A stretch of DNA of 64,000 nucleotides from Oceanospirillum beijerinckii DSM 7166 (GCF_000422425.1 NZ_AULT01000008.1:120216-184215), one strand, 5' to 3'. Counted from the first letter of the stretch, positions 9,037-19,242 are shown. Numbers and translations: made by a program. Notes: generated by a model from the sequence alone, not told the origin.

Positions 9037-10479
9037 ATGGCAAGTCAAGAGATGGAACAGCTGGTACGTCGTGAGTACAAGCAGGGTTTCGTAACTGATA
9101 TTGAAACGGAAATGGTTCCACCCGGCCTGAATGAAGACGTGATTCGTTTTATTTCGGCTAAAAAAGACGAACCTCAGTGGATGCTGGACTGGCGCTTAGC
9201 GGCGTTTGAACAGTGGAAACAGATGGAGCACCCAGAGTGGGCACACGTCAATTTCCCTGAAGTTGATTTCCAGGCCATCTCCTATTATGCAGCGCCTAAA
9301 TCCTCTGAAGATAAGCCTAAGAGTCTGGATGAAGTAGACCCTAAGCTGCTGGAAACCTACGAAAAGCTGGGTATTCCTCTGCATGAACGTGCGGCGTTGG
9401 CCGGTGTGGCGATGGATATGGTGTTTGACTCCGTATCGGTCACGACGACGTTTAAAGAGAAGCTGGGTGAAGCCGGGGTGATCTTCTGCTCCATCTCTGA
9501 AGCGATCCGTGAACATCCGGAACTGGTCAAAAAGTACCTGGGTTCCGTGGTTCCGGTAACCGATAACTTCTACGCGGCGCTGAACTGCGCGGTGTTCTCC
9601 GATGGCTCTTTTGTGTACGTGCCTAAGGGCGTGAAATGCCCGATGGAGCTATCCACTTACTTCCGTATCAACGCGGAAAACACCGGTCAGTTCGAACGTA
9701 CCCTAATCGTTTGTGAGGAAGGTGCTCAGGTGTCTTACCTGGAGGGTTGTACCGCGCCAATGCGTGATGAAAACCAGCTGCATGCTGCGGTAGTAGAGCT
9801 GGTGGCACTGGAAAATGCCGATATCAAATACTCCACCGTTCAGAACTGGTACCCCGGTGATGAAGAGGGTAAAGGTGGCATCTATAACTTTGTGACCAAG
9901 CGTGGCGAGTGTCGTGGTGACAACTCCAAGATCAGTTGGACTCAGGTTGAGACCGGTTCTGCCGTGACCTGGAAATACCCAAGCTGTGTACTGAAGGGTA
10001 AAAACTCCGTTGGTGAATTCTACTCTGTAGCAGTGACGAACAATATGCAGCAGGCCGATACCGGCACCAAGATGATCCATGTGGGTGAGGGCACTCGTTC
10101 GACGATTATCTCTAAAGGTATCTCTGCCGGTCGTTCTGATCAGTCCTACCGTGGTCTGGTTAAAGTACTGCCGGGTGCAAAAGGTGCCCGTAACTTTACT
10201 CAGTGTGATTCCCTATTAATCGGTGATCAGTGTGGTGCGCACACCTTCCCATATCAGGAAATTGCCAACAGCACGGCACAGGTTGAGCACGAAGCGACCA
10301 CCTCTAAGATTGGTGAAGATCAACTGTTCTACTGCCGTCAGCGTGGTATCTCCGAAGAAGATGCAGTGAACATGATCGTAAACGGCTTCTGTAAAGACGT
10401 ATTTAAAGAACTGCCGATGGAGTTCGCAGTAGAGGCTGAAGCCCTGCTGAACGTTAGTCTGGAAGGTGCGGTAGGCTAA
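9037..10479 (+). CDS. sufB: Fe-S cluster assembly scaffold SufB
   Basis: 480 residues, normal for SufB. It carries the family's conserved core: [19 protein letters not shown], the beta-helix with [20 protein letters not shown], and the C-terminal [22 protein letters not shown], which contributes cluster and SufD-interface residues. SufB with SufC and SufD forms the SufBC2D scaffold on which Fe-S clusters are built in the cytoplasm. The start ATG follows GGGGAG. A 254-base gap with inverted repeats separates it from sufC, longer than usual for suf operons. Confidence 0.98.
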   Translation: MASQEMEQLVRREYKQGFVTDIETEMVPPGLNEDVIRFISAKKDEPQWMLDWRLAAFEQWKQMEHPEWAHVNFPEVDFQAISYYAAPKSSEDKPKSLDEVDPKLLETYEKLGIPLHERAALAGVAMDMVFDSVSVTTTFKEKLGEAGVIFCSISEAIREHPELVKKYLGSVVPVTDNFYAALNCAVFSDGSFVYVPKGVKCPMELSTYFRINAENTGQFERTLIVCEEGAQVSYLEGCTAPMRDENQLHAAVVELVALENADIKYSTVQNWYPGDEEGKGGIYNFVTKRGECRGDNSKISWTQVETGSAVTWKYPSCVLKGKNSVGEFYSVAVTNNMQQADTGTKMIHVGEGTRSTIISKGISAGRSDQSYRGLVKVLPGAKGARNFTQCDSLLIGDQCGAHTFPYQEIANSTAQVEHEATTSKIGEDQLFYCRQRGISEEDAVNMIVNGFCKDVFKELPMEFAVEAEALLNVSLEGAVG

Positions 10480-10733
10480 CTCTCATCCTGTTTTAGTGAG
10501 ACCGCCGCTGTGCTGATTTGCTGTATCCGGTGCGCGAAACCTCCTGTTTCGAACGCTCCGGAACTTCGCCATCCATGGCTTCGTTGATACAGCAAAACAG
10601 ACATCGGCCCGGCAGTTTGATGTTTATGACACTAGGCAATAGAGCCTGTTGTAAACGCTAGGTAACGAATTCAGATTTGATGATAGGTGCGCAAGCCCAT
10701 AGTGCCGCACCATCCGAGATAAAAGGTTAAACC
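10480..10733 (+). repeat. Structured sufB-sufC intergenic region
   Basis: TTTGCTGTATC (10517-10527) and GATACAGCAAA (10586-10596) are perfect 11-base arms around a 58-base insert, which itself contains GAAAC-CTCCT-GTTTC and CGCCATCCATGGC. It has the look of a dispersed intergenic palindromic repeat, or of an mRNA stem that sets the sufB to sufCDS ratio. No gene is seen. Confidence 0.6.
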
Positions 10734-11486
10734 ATGTTAGAAGTTAAAGACCTGCGTGTTAGCGTTGAAGATAAAGAGATTCTGAAAGGCCTGAACCTGA
10801 CCATTAATCCCGGTGAAGTTCACGCCATTATGGGCCCGAACGGTGCTGGTAAATCGACGCTGTCAGCGGTGATTGCAGGTCGTGATGGTTACGAAGTAAC
10901 CGCCGGCAGCATCACTTTTGAAGGTGAAAATGTTCTGGAGATGGAAATTGAAGAGCGCGCCCGTGCCGGTATGCTGTTAGGTTTTCAGTATCCGGTTGAG
11001 ATCCCAGGCGTGAAAAACGTTTACCTGCTGAAAGCAGCACTGAATGCTAAGCGTAAGCACCTGGGTCTGCCTGAGATCGAGGCCCCTGAGTTTATGAAGC
11101 TGGTGCGCGAAAAGCTGCAGTTTATGAAGATGGACAACAGCTTCCTGCACCGTTCAGTGAACGAAGGTTTCTCCGGTGGTGAGAAAAAGCGTAATGAGAT
11201 TCTGCAGATGCTGACCCTGGAGCCTAAACTGGCGCTGCTGGATGAGATCGACTCGGGTCTGGATATCGACGCGCTGAAAGTTGTGTCCGAAGGCGTAAAC
11301 AGTCTGCGTGATGCGGGTCGTTCCATTGTGATGGTGACTCACTATCAGCGTCTCTTGGACTACATCGTACCAGACCATATCCACGTACTTTCCGACGGTA
11401 AGATCATCAAATCCGGTGATAAGTCTCTGGCACTGGAACTGGAAAAACGTGGTTATGACTGGGTAATCGAGGAGGCTGCTCAATGA
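10734..11486 (+). CDS. sufC: Fe-S assembly ATPase SufC
   Basis: 250 residues, an ABC-type ATPase without membrane domains. The Walker A is GPNGAGKST (residues 34-42), the signature [11 protein letters not shown] is the SufC-specific form of the ABC signature, and the Walker [13 protein letters not shown] follows. SufC drives conformational change in SufBC2D during cluster assembly. Its stop codon overlaps the start of sufD by four bases (ATGA), indicating translational coupling. Confidence 0.98.
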   Translation: MLEVKDLRVSVEDKEILKGLNLTINPGEVHAIMGPNGAGKSTLSAVIAGRDGYEVTAGSITFEGENVLEMEIEERARAGMLLGFQYPVEIPGVKNVYLLKAALNAKRKHLGLPEIEAPEFMKLVREKLQFMKMDNSFLHRSVNEGFSGGEKKRNEILQMLTLEPKLALLDEIDSGLDIDALKVVSEGVNSLRDAGRSIVMVTHYQRLLDYIVPDHIHVLSDGKIIKSGDKSLALELEKRGYDWVIEEAAQ

Positions 11487-12787
11487 GCCTGAGTGAATAC
11501 ACTGATCAGTGGCTGTCTGCGGTAATGCCGCAGGTCAGCGAGGGTCCGGGTTGGTTAACGGATCTGCGCCAGGGTGCGGTTGAGCAGTTTGCGACGCAGG
11601 GTCTGCCTCACGCCCGTCTGGAAAACTGGAAATACACCGACGTTAAAGCACTGGCTAAACGTGATTTCAGCCTGCCGAAAAAGGTTGATGCCGCTGAACT
11701 GGTCGCAGAAAAGTCACTGGGTGTACAGGGTTTACGTTTGGTGTTTGTTGATGGTCTGTTCAGTCCTGAACTGTCTGATCTGGGCGACCTGCCCAAAGGC
11801 GTAAACGTACTGCCGCTGGCAGACAACGCCAATGCAGCGAAAACCGTACTGGGCCAGGTGGCTGCGGCCAACTTCAGTGGCTTTACTGCTCTGAATCTGG
11901 CCAGCTGGCAGGATGGTGTGCTGATCGATCTGGCCAACAATGCGGTACTGGAACAGCCGGTTTACCTGCAGTTTGTGTCGACGGCTCAGGAGAATGCGGT
12001 ACTGATTCAGCCCCGCATCCTGATCAAAGCCGGTGTACACGCACAGGCGACGGTAATTGAGCATTACTCTGGTGCAGAAGAAGCCGCCAGTTTCAGCAAT
12101 GTGGTGACCGAAGTGGATCTGGCCGATGGCGCCCGGATCACCCACTACAAACTGCAGCAGGAAAGCGCCAAGCAGTATCACGTGGCGAGTCTGCATGTGC
12201 AGCAGCAGCGTGACAGCCGTTTCACCTCACACAATATCTGTCTGGGCGGCAAGCTGGCCCGTCAGGATATTCAGGTGGAGTTGAATGCGGAAGGCGCTGA
12301 GGTGTATCTGGATGGTCTGTATCTGGGTAATGGCCGTCAGCATCTGGATAACCATACTCTGGTGAATCATAACGCGCCGCACACCAACAGTAACGAAGAC
12401 TACAAGGGCATTCTGAACGATCGCTCCCGTGGCGTCTTTAATGGTCGTGCTGTGGTGCATAGAAACGCGCAGAAGATCGAGGCTCATCAATCCAACGCGA
12501 ATCTGTTGCTGTCGGATAAAGCTGAGATCGATACCAAGCCTGAGCTGGAAATCTACGCCGATGATGTGAAGTGTTCCCACGGTAGCACCACAGGTCAGCT
12601 GGATGAAAGCGCTCTGTTTGCTCTGCGTTCCCGTGGTATTGATGAAGCCATGGCGCGCGGTCTGTTGACGCTGGCCTTTGCCAACGAAGTGATTGATCGA
12701 ATTGAGATCCCGGAAGTACACGACCAGATCGAAGAAGCCGTTGCTGGCCGTTTACCTGAAAAGTTCAACCTGAAAGGGCTGGTGTAA
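11483..12787 (+). CDS. sufD: Fe-S assembly protein SufD
   Basis: 434 residues. The N-terminal region holds [17 protein letters not shown], typical of SufD. The C-terminal beta-helix core contains [45 protein letters not shown], the SufD/SufB signature including the conserved Cys-Ser-His-Gly. SufD pairs with SufB in SufBC2D and is needed for iron entry. It overlaps sufC by four bases and its TAA shares a base with the sufS ATG (TAATG), so the three genes are tightly coupled. Confidence 0.98.
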   Translation: MSLSEYTDQWLSAVMPQVSEGPGWLTDLRQGAVEQFATQGLPHARLENWKYTDVKALAKRDFSLPKKVDAAELVAEKSLGVQGLRLVFVDGLFSPELSDLGDLPKGVNVLPLADNANAAKTVLGQVAAANFSGFTALNLASWQDGVLIDLANNAVLEQPVYLQFVSTAQENAVLIQPRILIKAGVHAQATVIEHYSGAEEAASFSNVVTEVDLADGARITHYKLQQESAKQYHVASLHVQQQRDSRFTSHNICLGGKLARQDIQVELNAEGAEVYLDGLYLGNGRQHLDNHTLVNHNAPHTNSNEDYKGILNDRSRGVFNGRAVVHRNAQKIEAHQSNANLLLSDKAEIDTKPELEIYADDVKCSHGSTTGQLDESALFALRSRGIDEAMARGLLTLAFANEVIDRIEIPEVHDQIEEAVAGRLPEKFNLKGLV

Positions 12788-14046
12788 TGAACGCGATCGC
12801 TCCCAAACACGGTTACAGTGAAGCACAACTGGCGCAGGAGATGCTTGCCCTGCGTGAGCAATTCCCACTGCTGAACCGTACGGTACACGGCAAGCCTCTG
12901 GTTTATTTTGATAATGGTGCAACGGTACAAAAGCCGGAAGCCGTGATCGAAAGCATGAACCAGTACTATCGTGAGCTGAACTCCAATATTCACCGGGGCG
13001 TGCACTATCTGTCCGGTGAAGCGACGGATGCTTACGAACAGGCCCGCGAGAAGGTGCGTCAGTTTATTAACGCCCGCTCCAGCAAAGAAGTGATCTTTGT
13101 GCGTGGTACCACGGAAGCGATCAACTTAGTAGCCAACACCTTTGGTCGTCAGCTGTCAGAAGGCGATGAAGTGATTGTCTCCATGATGGAGCACCACGCC
13201 AATATCGTGCCCTGGCAACTGCTGCGTGACCAGCTGGGTATCATCCTGAAAGTGATCCCGGTGGATGAGGATGGTGAGCTGGATATGGCGGCACTGAACG
13301 CCATGATCAGTGATAAAACCAAACTGATCTCCGTAACCCATATCTCTAATGCCCTGGGTACCATTAACCCGGTGAAGCAGATCACTCAGCTGGCACACTT
13401 GCATGAGATTCCTGTGCTGCTGGATGGTGCGCAAGCCGTGCCGCACACAAAAGTGGATGTGCAGGATCTGGATTGTGATTTCTACGCCTTTTCCGGTCAT
13501 AAAATGTACGGCCCGACCGGTGTCGGTATCCTGTATGGCAAAGAAGCCATGCTGGAAAAACTGCCACCCTGGCAGGGCGGTGGCGACATGATTGATCATG
13601 TTAGCTTTGAAGAAACCACCTTTGCGGATCTGCCCCATAAGTTTGAAGCGGGTACACCGGCCATTGCCGAAGGCATCGGTCTGGGCGTAGCCTGTGACTG
13701 GTTGACCAATGCAGGTCTGGATAAGATCGCCGCTTGGGAAGATATTCTGCTCAAGTACGCGACCGAGCAGATGAATGAGATTCCGGGTATGCGCATTATC
13801 GGTAATGCCGAGCAAAAAGCCGGGGTGATCTCGTTTGTTATGGACGGTGTTCACGCTCAGGATCTGGGTGTACTGATCGACCAGCTGGGTGTCGCCATTC
13901 GTACCGGTCACCACTGTGCCATGCCTGTGCTGCATCACTTTGGTGTCAATGCCACGGCCCGAGCTTCTTTTGGTTTATACAACACCAAAGAAGAGATCGA
14001 TATCTTTATAGCGGCCATGAACCGCGCGCGGGATATGCTGCTGTAA
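12787..14046 (+). CDS. sufS: Cysteine desulfurase SufS
   Basis: 419 residues, a PLP-dependent class V aminotransferase-fold enzyme of group II. The PLP lysine is Lys239 (FSGHKMYGPTG). The catalytic cysteine is Cys377 in the short RTGHHCAMPV loop typical of SufS/CsdA. It removes sulfur from cysteine as a persulfide for SufB. SufS normally needs SufE or SufU to take over the sulfur, but neither is encoded in this cluster. Confidence 0.98.
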   Translation: MNAIAPKHGYSEAQLAQEMLALREQFPLLNRTVHGKPLVYFDNGATVQKPEAVIESMNQYYRELNSNIHRGVHYLSGEATDAYEQAREKVRQFINARSSKEVIFVRGTTEAINLVANTFGRQLSEGDEVIVSMMEHHANIVPWQLLRDQLGIILKVIPVDEDGELDMAALNAMISDKTKLISVTHISNALGTINPVKQITQLAHLHEIPVLLDGAQAVPHTKVDVQDLDCDFYAFSGHKMYGPTGVGILYGKEAMLEKLPPWQGGGDMIDHVSFEETTFADLPHKFEAGTPAIAEGIGLGVACDWLTNAGLDKIAAWEDILLKYATEQMNEIPGMRIIGNAEQKAGVISFVMDGVHAQDLGVLIDQLGVAIRTGHHCAMPVLHHFGVNATARASFGLYNTKEEIDIFIAAMNRARDMLL

Positions 14047-14057
14047 GGGGCCGGTGA

Positions 14058-14603
14058 ATGAAAAAAGACGATAGAATCATTCTGCAACGGGATGTGGAAG
14101 CGATCTCCATCCCGTTCGGTAAAACCGTCACCCTGCCGGAAGGCGGTGAGGTGATTGTGATGCAGGCGAAAGGCGGCAGTGTCAGTGTCGGTTTTGAAAG
14201 TCGTTTGTATCTGATCGAAAGCTATAATCTGGATGCCATTGGCGGTGAAGCGAAAGCACGCCCCAGTCTGCCAGAAACTGCTTCAGCGAAAGAGCTGGAA
14301 GAGTATGTCTGGGAGCAGCTGCGTACCTGTTATGACCCGGAAATTCCGGTCAATATCGTAGATCTGGGTCTGGTCTACGGTTGTCGTATCGACAAACTCC
14401 TGACCGGTGAAACCGTGGTCATCATCAAGATGACCCTGACCGCGCCGGGTTGTGGTATGGGCGATGTGATTGCCGAAGATGCCCGTCGTAAGATTCTGGG
14501 AGCGCCACAGGTATCCAAGGTTCTGACCGAAATCGTCTTCGATCCACCGTGGAGTCGGGATATGATGTCGGAAGATGCCAAGCTGGAAACCGGTATGTTC
14601 TGA
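14058..14603 (+). CDS. sufT: SUF-associated protein SufT (MIP18/DUF59 domain)
   Basis: 181 residues. The C-terminal half (about 75-175) is a MIP18/DUF59 domain with CYDPEIPVNIVDLGLVYG and the conserved TAPGCGMGDVIAEDA, whose cysteine is implicated in Fe-S maturation. The N-terminal half (residues 1-70) is the extension found in the gammaproteobacterial putative Fe-S assembly protein SufT. It starts 11 bases after sufS and is the last gene before a terminator-like hairpin. It is thought to help maturation of Fe-S target proteins; mechanism not established. Confidence 0.93.
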   Translation: MKKDDRIILQRDVEAISIPFGKTVTLPEGGEVIVMQAKGGSVSVGFESRLYLIESYNLDAIGGEAKARPSLPETASAKELEEYVWEQLRTCYDPEIPVNIVDLGLVYGCRIDKLLTGETVVIIKMTLTAPGCGMGDVIAEDARRKILGAPQVSKVLTEIVFDPPWSRDMMSEDAKLETGMF

Positions 14604-14644
14604 TTGCTGAATGGTGGTTTCAGATCTTGAATTAGCGCAATTTT

Positions 14645-14687
14645 AAATAGCTTCCATACCTTTCCCAGGTCTGGAAGCTATTTTTGT
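14645..14687 (+). terminator. Rho-independent terminator of the suf operon
   Basis: AAATAGCTTCCA (14645-14656) pairs with TGGAAGCTATTT (14672-14683), with inner ACCT/AGGT pairing, followed by a T-run. It ends the sufB-to-sufT transcript. Confidence 0.9.
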
Positions 14688-14732
14688 ATGTTTCGATGCT
14701 AATGCCCGTATCGATAAGTTTCTTGATGTCAG

Positions 14733-14823
14733 AGTAGGTTGGATAAGCGAAGCGCTATCCGACATTTACTTCGGTATCTGATTATTGTCGGAAAACGACT
14801 TGCGGATTTTCCGACCTGCAACA
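14733..14823. repeat. REP/BIME-like intergenic palindromic repeat
   Basis: GTAGGTTGGATAAGCG-AA-GCGCTATCC resembles the widespread gammaproteobacterial REP-type repeat. Further on, GTCGGAAAA (14787-14795) pairs with TTTTCCGAC (14807-14815), and the unit ends in GACCTGCAAC, mirroring the opening GTAGGTTGG. Two hairpins within an outer inverted repeat give a BIME-like layout. Confidence 0.6.
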
Positions 14824-14904
14824 ACTTATCCTGTTTGGTATAACGTAGCGGGCATACATAACAGAATTTAAAATATTGATAACAACAGATTAGCTGAGAG
14901 AAAT

Positions 14905-15225
14905 ATGGCCTGGATTAAAGTTGATGCCGCAGCAGCGATTGCTGATGGCGAATACCAACTGGTAACCACCGAGGATGATGTTGAGCTATTAGTGGCTAAC
15001 GTTGACGGTGAGTTCCACGCAATCGAAAACCTGTGCACTCACGATAACGGCTCGTTGGAAGGAGGCTGTATTGAAGATGGCGAGATTGTCTGCCCCCGTC
15101 ATGGTGCTCGTTTCTGTCTGCGTAGTGGTGAAGTCACTGCGCCGCCAGCGTATGAAGATGTGGATGTGTATCCGGTACGTATTGTGGATGGTGTTGTTGA
15201 AGTGGCCGATGAGCCGGAGGATTAA
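14905..15225 (+). CDS. Rieske-type [2Fe-2S] ferredoxin (non-heme iron oxygenase ferredoxin-like)
   Basis: 106 residues, essentially one Rieske domain. Cluster ligands are Cys44 and His46 (CTH) plus Cys63 and His66 (CPRH), as in BphF/NirD-like soluble Rieske ferredoxins. Such proteins pass electrons to ring-hydroxylating dioxygenases, but no oxygenase is in the window. The gene follows the suf cluster after a terminator and a REP-like repeat, so it has its own promoter. Its presence beside suf genes suggests a general electron-transfer or Fe-S role (inference). The end of the coding sequence lies within a perfect 18-base palindrome (15215-15232). Confidence 0.93.
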   Translation: MAWIKVDAAAAIADGEYQLVTTEDDVELLVANVDGEFHAIENLCTHDNGSLEGGCIEDGEIVCPRHGARFCLRSGEVTAPPAYEDVDVYPVRIVDGVVEVADEPED

Positions 15226-15232
15226 TCCTCCG
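15215..15232. repeat. Perfect palindrome spanning the Rieske stop codon
   Basis: CGGAGGATTAATCCTCCG is self-complementary over 18 bases and contains the TAA stop. No T-run follows; it may act as a weak terminator or mRNA-end structure. Confidence 0.5.
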
Positions 15233-15425
15233 CTCAGCGCCTGGCACTAAAAGCGGATGAAATCTATTTTTAACCTCGTCAGAGTGTTATGCAGAATGTG
15301 AATAGCCCGTCTAAACTCACTTAAACACGGCATATATAGTCACTGATAGCCGATGGTGAGGCCTGAGGGATCTGGTCTGAAGTTTTCCAATATGGATAGG
15401 TTCAGTGCAGTTTGATGAGGCCTCT

Positions 15426-17381
15426 ATGAAAATTAAAACCAAGCTGGCTCTTATTCTGGCAGTGGCTATTGTCATGCCAACCCTGATTATTACCACCTTC
15501 TTTGTGATGGAGGCGCGCAGCAGTGCGCTACAGCATTTTGAGGAGGTGAGTCAGCGTGAGATCACTCAGATTGACCGCACCTTTACTCTTTTCTTTAACA
15601 ACCTGAATTCTGGTATTAATTTTCTCGCTGCAGATCCTTCGGTCAAAAACTTGATTCCCGACGCTCCGGTTTTTTTAAACGGTGATGCCAATTTTGCCGG
15701 TTGGGATAAAGTGACTGGGCAGACCAAGGAGGTTTATCAGCTTTACACCCGCTTCGCAGAAAGTTATCCCGGTTTGTCCTACGTCTATAGCGGTCGCACC
15801 GATGGTTCTATGATTGAGTGGCCGGGCAGCGCTTATAAAGAGCCTTATGACCCCAGAGTAAGGCCCTGGTATCAACAGGCGATGGCTTCTCCCGGTAAAA
15901 TTATTCATATCACCTATTATTGGGCCGGAGATGATGCGGTATTGGTGGCCGTCGCGAAAACAATTAAGAATAAGCAGGGGAAGATCATTGGTGTTCAGTC
16001 GATGGATGTCTCCGTCAAACAGCTCACAGAAACCGTAAGAAATATTAAGTTGGGTGAACGGGGCCATCTGCTATTGATCGAAGACAATGGCAATATTCTG
16101 GTGGACTCATTAAAACCCGATAACAATTTTAAAAAGATCTCAGAGGTTGATGCACCGGTATTTAAGACCTTAGGGCAGGAGCAGAAGGGGTTATTTAAGA
16201 CCGAGCGTGATGGTGAAGCCTATCTGGGTAAGACGTTCCACTCCGAGGCACTGGGCTGGCGGTTTGTGGCCTTGGTGCCTGAAAGTGAAGTTTATCAATC
16301 AGCCAATCAGCAGGCCTGGATTACTTTTGTCGTGGCTGCGATTCTGACGGCGGCATTTGTGATTTTGGGTTCTTTCTTTGCACGTATTATGACTCGTCCG
16401 CTTGATCGGGTATCGGATGCGTTACAGCAGTTATCCGCAGGTCAGGGCGATTTAACCGCACGGCTCACGGTGCAATCCAATGATGAGGTGGGGCAGTTGT
16501 CTTCGGCCTTCAACGATTTTGTTGGTAAGCTGCATAACATTATCAGTGAAGTTGTCAAACTGAGCGAACAATTAAACAGTACATCGGCCCTAACCGCTAA
16601 GCGAGCGAGAGAATCCCATGAAGAAGTCGCCCAGCAGAGAGATCAGATCACTCTGGTCGCGACATCGGTGGAGGAGATGTCATCTGCTACAGAAGAGATC
16701 GCCAGAAATGCTGAGCAAACGGCCAGCGCATCCAGCGAATGCGTGGAAGCCAGCCGTCAAGGGCAGCTGGTGGTGAAACAGACCTGTGATGTGATTAATC
16801 AACTGGCGGATGAAGTCGGTGAAGCCGCAGGTGTGATTGATGTCTTAAGTGAACGTACGCAGCAGATTAACTCCATTCTGACGACCATTCAGGGTATTGC
16901 TGAACAGACGAATCTGTTGGCGTTGAATGCAGCGATTGAGGCTGCGAGAGCGGGTGAACATGGCCGTGGTTTTGCGGTCGTGGCCGATGAGGTGCGCAAC
17001 CTGTCACACAAAACCTCACTGTCCACAGAAGAGATCCAACAGATGATTACCGAGTTGCAAAGTACTACGCAGCAAGCGGTCGGCATTATGCAGAAAAGCC
17101 GGGATATGGCGGATAGCACGGTGGAGCAGGCTGTTCAGGCCGATGAAAGCCTGGGCCAGATCACAGAATCGGTCAATCATATCCGCGATATGGCCGCTCA
17201 GATAGCTACGGCAACGGAGGAGCAAAGCTCAGTGACGGCAGGCATCACAGACAATACGGCAATGATCAATCAGATTGCAGCTCAGATGGCTGATGATGCG
17301 GATCAGCGTTTGGAGCGCTCTCAAAAGTTACATCAGCTATCACAAAATATGCACAGTCTGGTTGGGCGCTTTAAGATTTAG
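15426..17381 (+). CDS. Methyl-accepting chemotaxis protein 2, predicted amino-acid receptor
   Basis: 651 residues from the ATG at 15426, which has a TGAGG ribosome site; the TTG at 15405 lacks one. TM1 spans about 7-29, a dCache_1 sensor 35-295, TM2 about 300-322, then HAMP and the signalling domain with [22 protein letters not shown]. In the sensor, Tyr141, Arg146, Trp148, Tyr149, Tyr164 and Asp194 ([19 protein letters not shown]) match in kind and spacing the amino-acid-binding motif of PctA-like dCache receptors, with one residue difference before the Asp. An attractant response to amino acids is therefore predicted. The C-terminus lacks an obvious CheR-binding pentapeptide. Confidence 0.93.
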   Translation: MKIKTKLALILAVAIVMPTLIITTFFVMEARSSALQHFEEVSQREITQIDRTFTLFFNNLNSGINFLAADPSVKNLIPDAPVFLNGDANFAGWDKVTGQTKEVYQLYTRFAESYPGLSYVYSGRTDGSMIEWPGSAYKEPYDPRVRPWYQQAMASPGKIIHITYYWAGDDAVLVAVAKTIKNKQGKIIGVQSMDVSVKQLTETVRNIKLGERGHLLLIEDNGNILVDSLKPDNNFKKISEVDAPVFKTLGQEQKGLFKTERDGEAYLGKTFHSEALGWRFVALVPESEVYQSANQQAWITFVVAAILTAAFVILGSFFARIMTRPLDRVSDALQQLSAGQGDLTARLTVQSNDEVGQLSSAFNDFVGKLHNIISEVVKLSEQLNSTSALTAKRARESHEEVAQQRDQITLVATSVEEMSSATEEIARNAEQTASASSECVEASRQGQLVVKQTCDVINQLADEVGEAAGVIDVLSERTQQINSILTTIQGIAEQTNLLALNAAIEAARAGEHGRGFAVVADEVRNLSHKTSLSTEEIQQMITELQSTTQQAVGIMQKSRDMADSTVEQAVQADESLGQITESVNHIRDMAAQIATATEEQSSVTAGITDNTAMINQIAAQMADDADQRLERSQKLHQLSQNMHSLVGRFKI

Positions 17382-17479
17382 CCTGGCTTTATCCTAATAT
17401 GACTTAATACTAACAGTCGGTTAGCTGAGAGCTTCAGGATTATGGCAAACACTTTATCAGTTATTGCAAATTTTTGAGG

Positions 17480-18712
17480 CTACTCGCTATCCCTAACAGC
17501 CTGCTCGGTATTATTGGCCCACTCCAATGCCTGTAGCATCAACTGAGGTGTCGTTTGGGAATCATACATCGGGTGGTTTTGCAGCAGTTCCCAATCGGCG
17601 CGTTCCCATAGGCGAATCAGGTTTAGTAGGCTGGCGGCAGGGCCTTTGTCTTCCAGTAGAGCCTGTTCCATTTCTGTAGAGAGAGACATCTCTGCGATCA
17701 GACTATCCAGCGGTTGATCCAGAGCCACATCCAGCAGGGATAAAAAGCCGAGGGTAAAGTAGCGATCCGCTGGAGCAAAGCCTTGCTGCTTGGCGATCAG
17801 CTCACAGGCTTTGGCGCGGGTTAGCAGCAGAGGTAAAACGGCATAGGCTTTATGACTGTTACGGGACCAGACCAGAATTGAGACCAGGGTACGCAGGGTT
17901 TCCATGCCCATATAAACAATGGCCTGATGCAGGCTGTCGATACGGTTAGGCAATCTGTAAACCGGTGAGTTAATAAACTTGATCAGTCGGTAAGACAGAG
18001 AGGGCTCCTGGGTAATCAGGTTTTCAATCTGATCAATACTGCTTCTATCATCCAGCAGCATAGTGAGCAGGCGCGTCATTACCAGACGGTTATTACTATG
18101 CTTGGTCTGCTCCAGGGTTTCCGGGCGAGATAGGAAGTATCCCTGGTATAAATCAAAACCCAGAACTTTAAGCTGATTAAATTGGGTCCAGTTTTCAATC
18201 TTTACCGCAATAGTTTTTACGGGGTATTGGCTCAGTTCTTCCAGTATCTGTTCCAGAACCTGTAACGACTGGTCTTTAACTTCTACGATAACGATATCCA
18301 CATCCGCTAGCAGGCAGTGTCTGGGATCGGCAGCACAGTAATCATCCAGTGCTATCTGAAAGCCCTTTTGCCGAATTTTGCGTAATGATGCGATCAGGTG
18401 GTCGTCAATCTGTATGTTGGATGGTACCTGCAGTACAACTCGGTCTTTAATGCGGGTGACTGGCAGCAACTCACTATGTTTAATCCAGTGGCTGCTCAGA
18501 TTAATATAAATTTGCTGATTAGGTGCAATCTTATCCACGCCATAATCCAGCAGCGCCAGAGCAGTAACCCGTGCGGTGGCTTCATGTGGATCCATAATTT
18601 CCGCATGATCGGCTTGGTGAGAGGCTCGATACAGCAGTTCATATGCCCGGACCTGTAAGTATTGATCACAGATAGCCTGGCGGGCGATACAGAACTGGTC
18701 TTTTACATCCAT
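17480..18712 (-). CDS. EAL-HDOD domain signalling protein (YuxH family)
   Basis: 410 residues. Residues 1-200 are an EAL-like domain (ELLYR; VLQVPSN; ALDDY; VKIENWTQF; GFDLYQGYFLSRPE). Residues 205-400 form an HDOD domain (LLDDRSSIDQIENLITQEPSLSYRLIKFINSPVY). In catalytic EAL enzymes the strand after the EAL motif carries a metal-binding Glu (ExTE); here it is QVPSN, and the late AEGVE motif is VKIEN. It is therefore probably not a c-di-GMP phosphodiesterase and may act as a sensor or scaffold, like the CdgJ/YuxH group linked to motility. It is convergent with the MCP 2 gene. Confidence 0.92.
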   Translation of the reverse strand: MDVKDQFCIARQAICDQYLQVRAYELLYRASHQADHAEIMDPHEATARVTALALLDYGVDKIAPNQQIYINLSSHWIKHSELLPVTRIKDRVVLQVPSNIQIDDHLIASLRKIRQKGFQIALDDYCAADPRHCLLADVDIVIVEVKDQSLQVLEQILEELSQYPVKTIAVKIENWTQFNQLKVLGFDLYQGYFLSRPETLEQTKHSNNRLVMTRLLTMLLDDRSSIDQIENLITQEPSLSYRLIKFINSPVYRLPNRIDSLHQAIVYMGMETLRTLVSILVWSRNSHKAYAVLPLLLTRAKACELIAKQQGFAPADRYFTLGFLSLLDVALDQPLDSLIAEMSLSTEMEQALLEDKGPAASLLNLIRLWERADWELLQNHPMYDSQTTPQLMLQALEWANNTEQAVRDSE

Positions 18713-18846
18713 ATAACTCTCTCATATCTAAAAAGATTGCGTGGCCGTTTACTCTATCACATCACGCTGTTTTGGCGGTTGTAAAATGTCTCCAAAAAAC
18801 ACATTTAACTTGCCAGCACAATTTTCTGTTTATCGTGGGTTATCAG

Positions 18847-19194
18847 TCAGTGGCTACCCACATAGATCAGCAGTAAGCAGATATAGGAAAAGAGTAGAGC
18901 CAGGCAGCGCATACAGCGCTTAAATAGTGTCTGTAATCGACGGCACTTCTGCACAATAATGGGATCGGGGTGGTTTTCGAAACGATTCAGGGCGATATAG
19001 TTAAACAGGCTGAGCTGTTTACTATCATTGGCCGGACCGGAAAAGAAGTGGTCGCCATCAATGCGTTCATACCAACCCGGGTCCTGCTGACGAATACGAA
19101 ACAGCAAGGTCTTTAACGCCGACTTAAAACGCAGACTGTTGAGTAGCGTAAATAGGAAGATCGTGATCAGAATGCTGATGGCGAAGAGTGTCAT
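18847..19194 (-). CDS. uspB: UspB-like (universal stress protein B family) membrane protein
   Basis: 115 residues from the ATG at 19194, which has GGGGGAAG just upstream; an earlier TTG lacks a ribosome site. There are hydrophobic segments at both ends, and in between QDPGWYERIDGDHFFSGPANDSKQ and PDPIIVQKCRRLQTLF, aligning by eye with Escherichia coli UspB ([23 protein letters not shown]). UspB is a small inner-membrane protein of 111 residues induced in stationary phase; its biochemical role is unknown. The gene follows the DUF2383-like gene by 48 bases on the same strand, suggesting a two-gene stress operon. Confidence 0.75.
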   Translation of the reverse strand: MTLFAISILITIFLFTLLNSLRFKSALKTLLFRIRQQDPGWYERIDGDHFFSGPANDSKQLSLFNYIALNRFENHPDPIIVQKCRRLQTLFKRCMRCLALLFSYICLLLIYVGSH

Positions 19195-19242
19195 GGCGCT
19201 TCCCCCGCGATTACGCTGAGGCAAGCGGGGCTTGCCTCAGAA

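Noticed and set aside
12227..13938. Long minus-strand open frames in sufD and sufS (up to 260 codons)
   Set aside because: Low-complexity His/Gln-rich translations antisense to clearly identified suf genes; codon-usage shadows.
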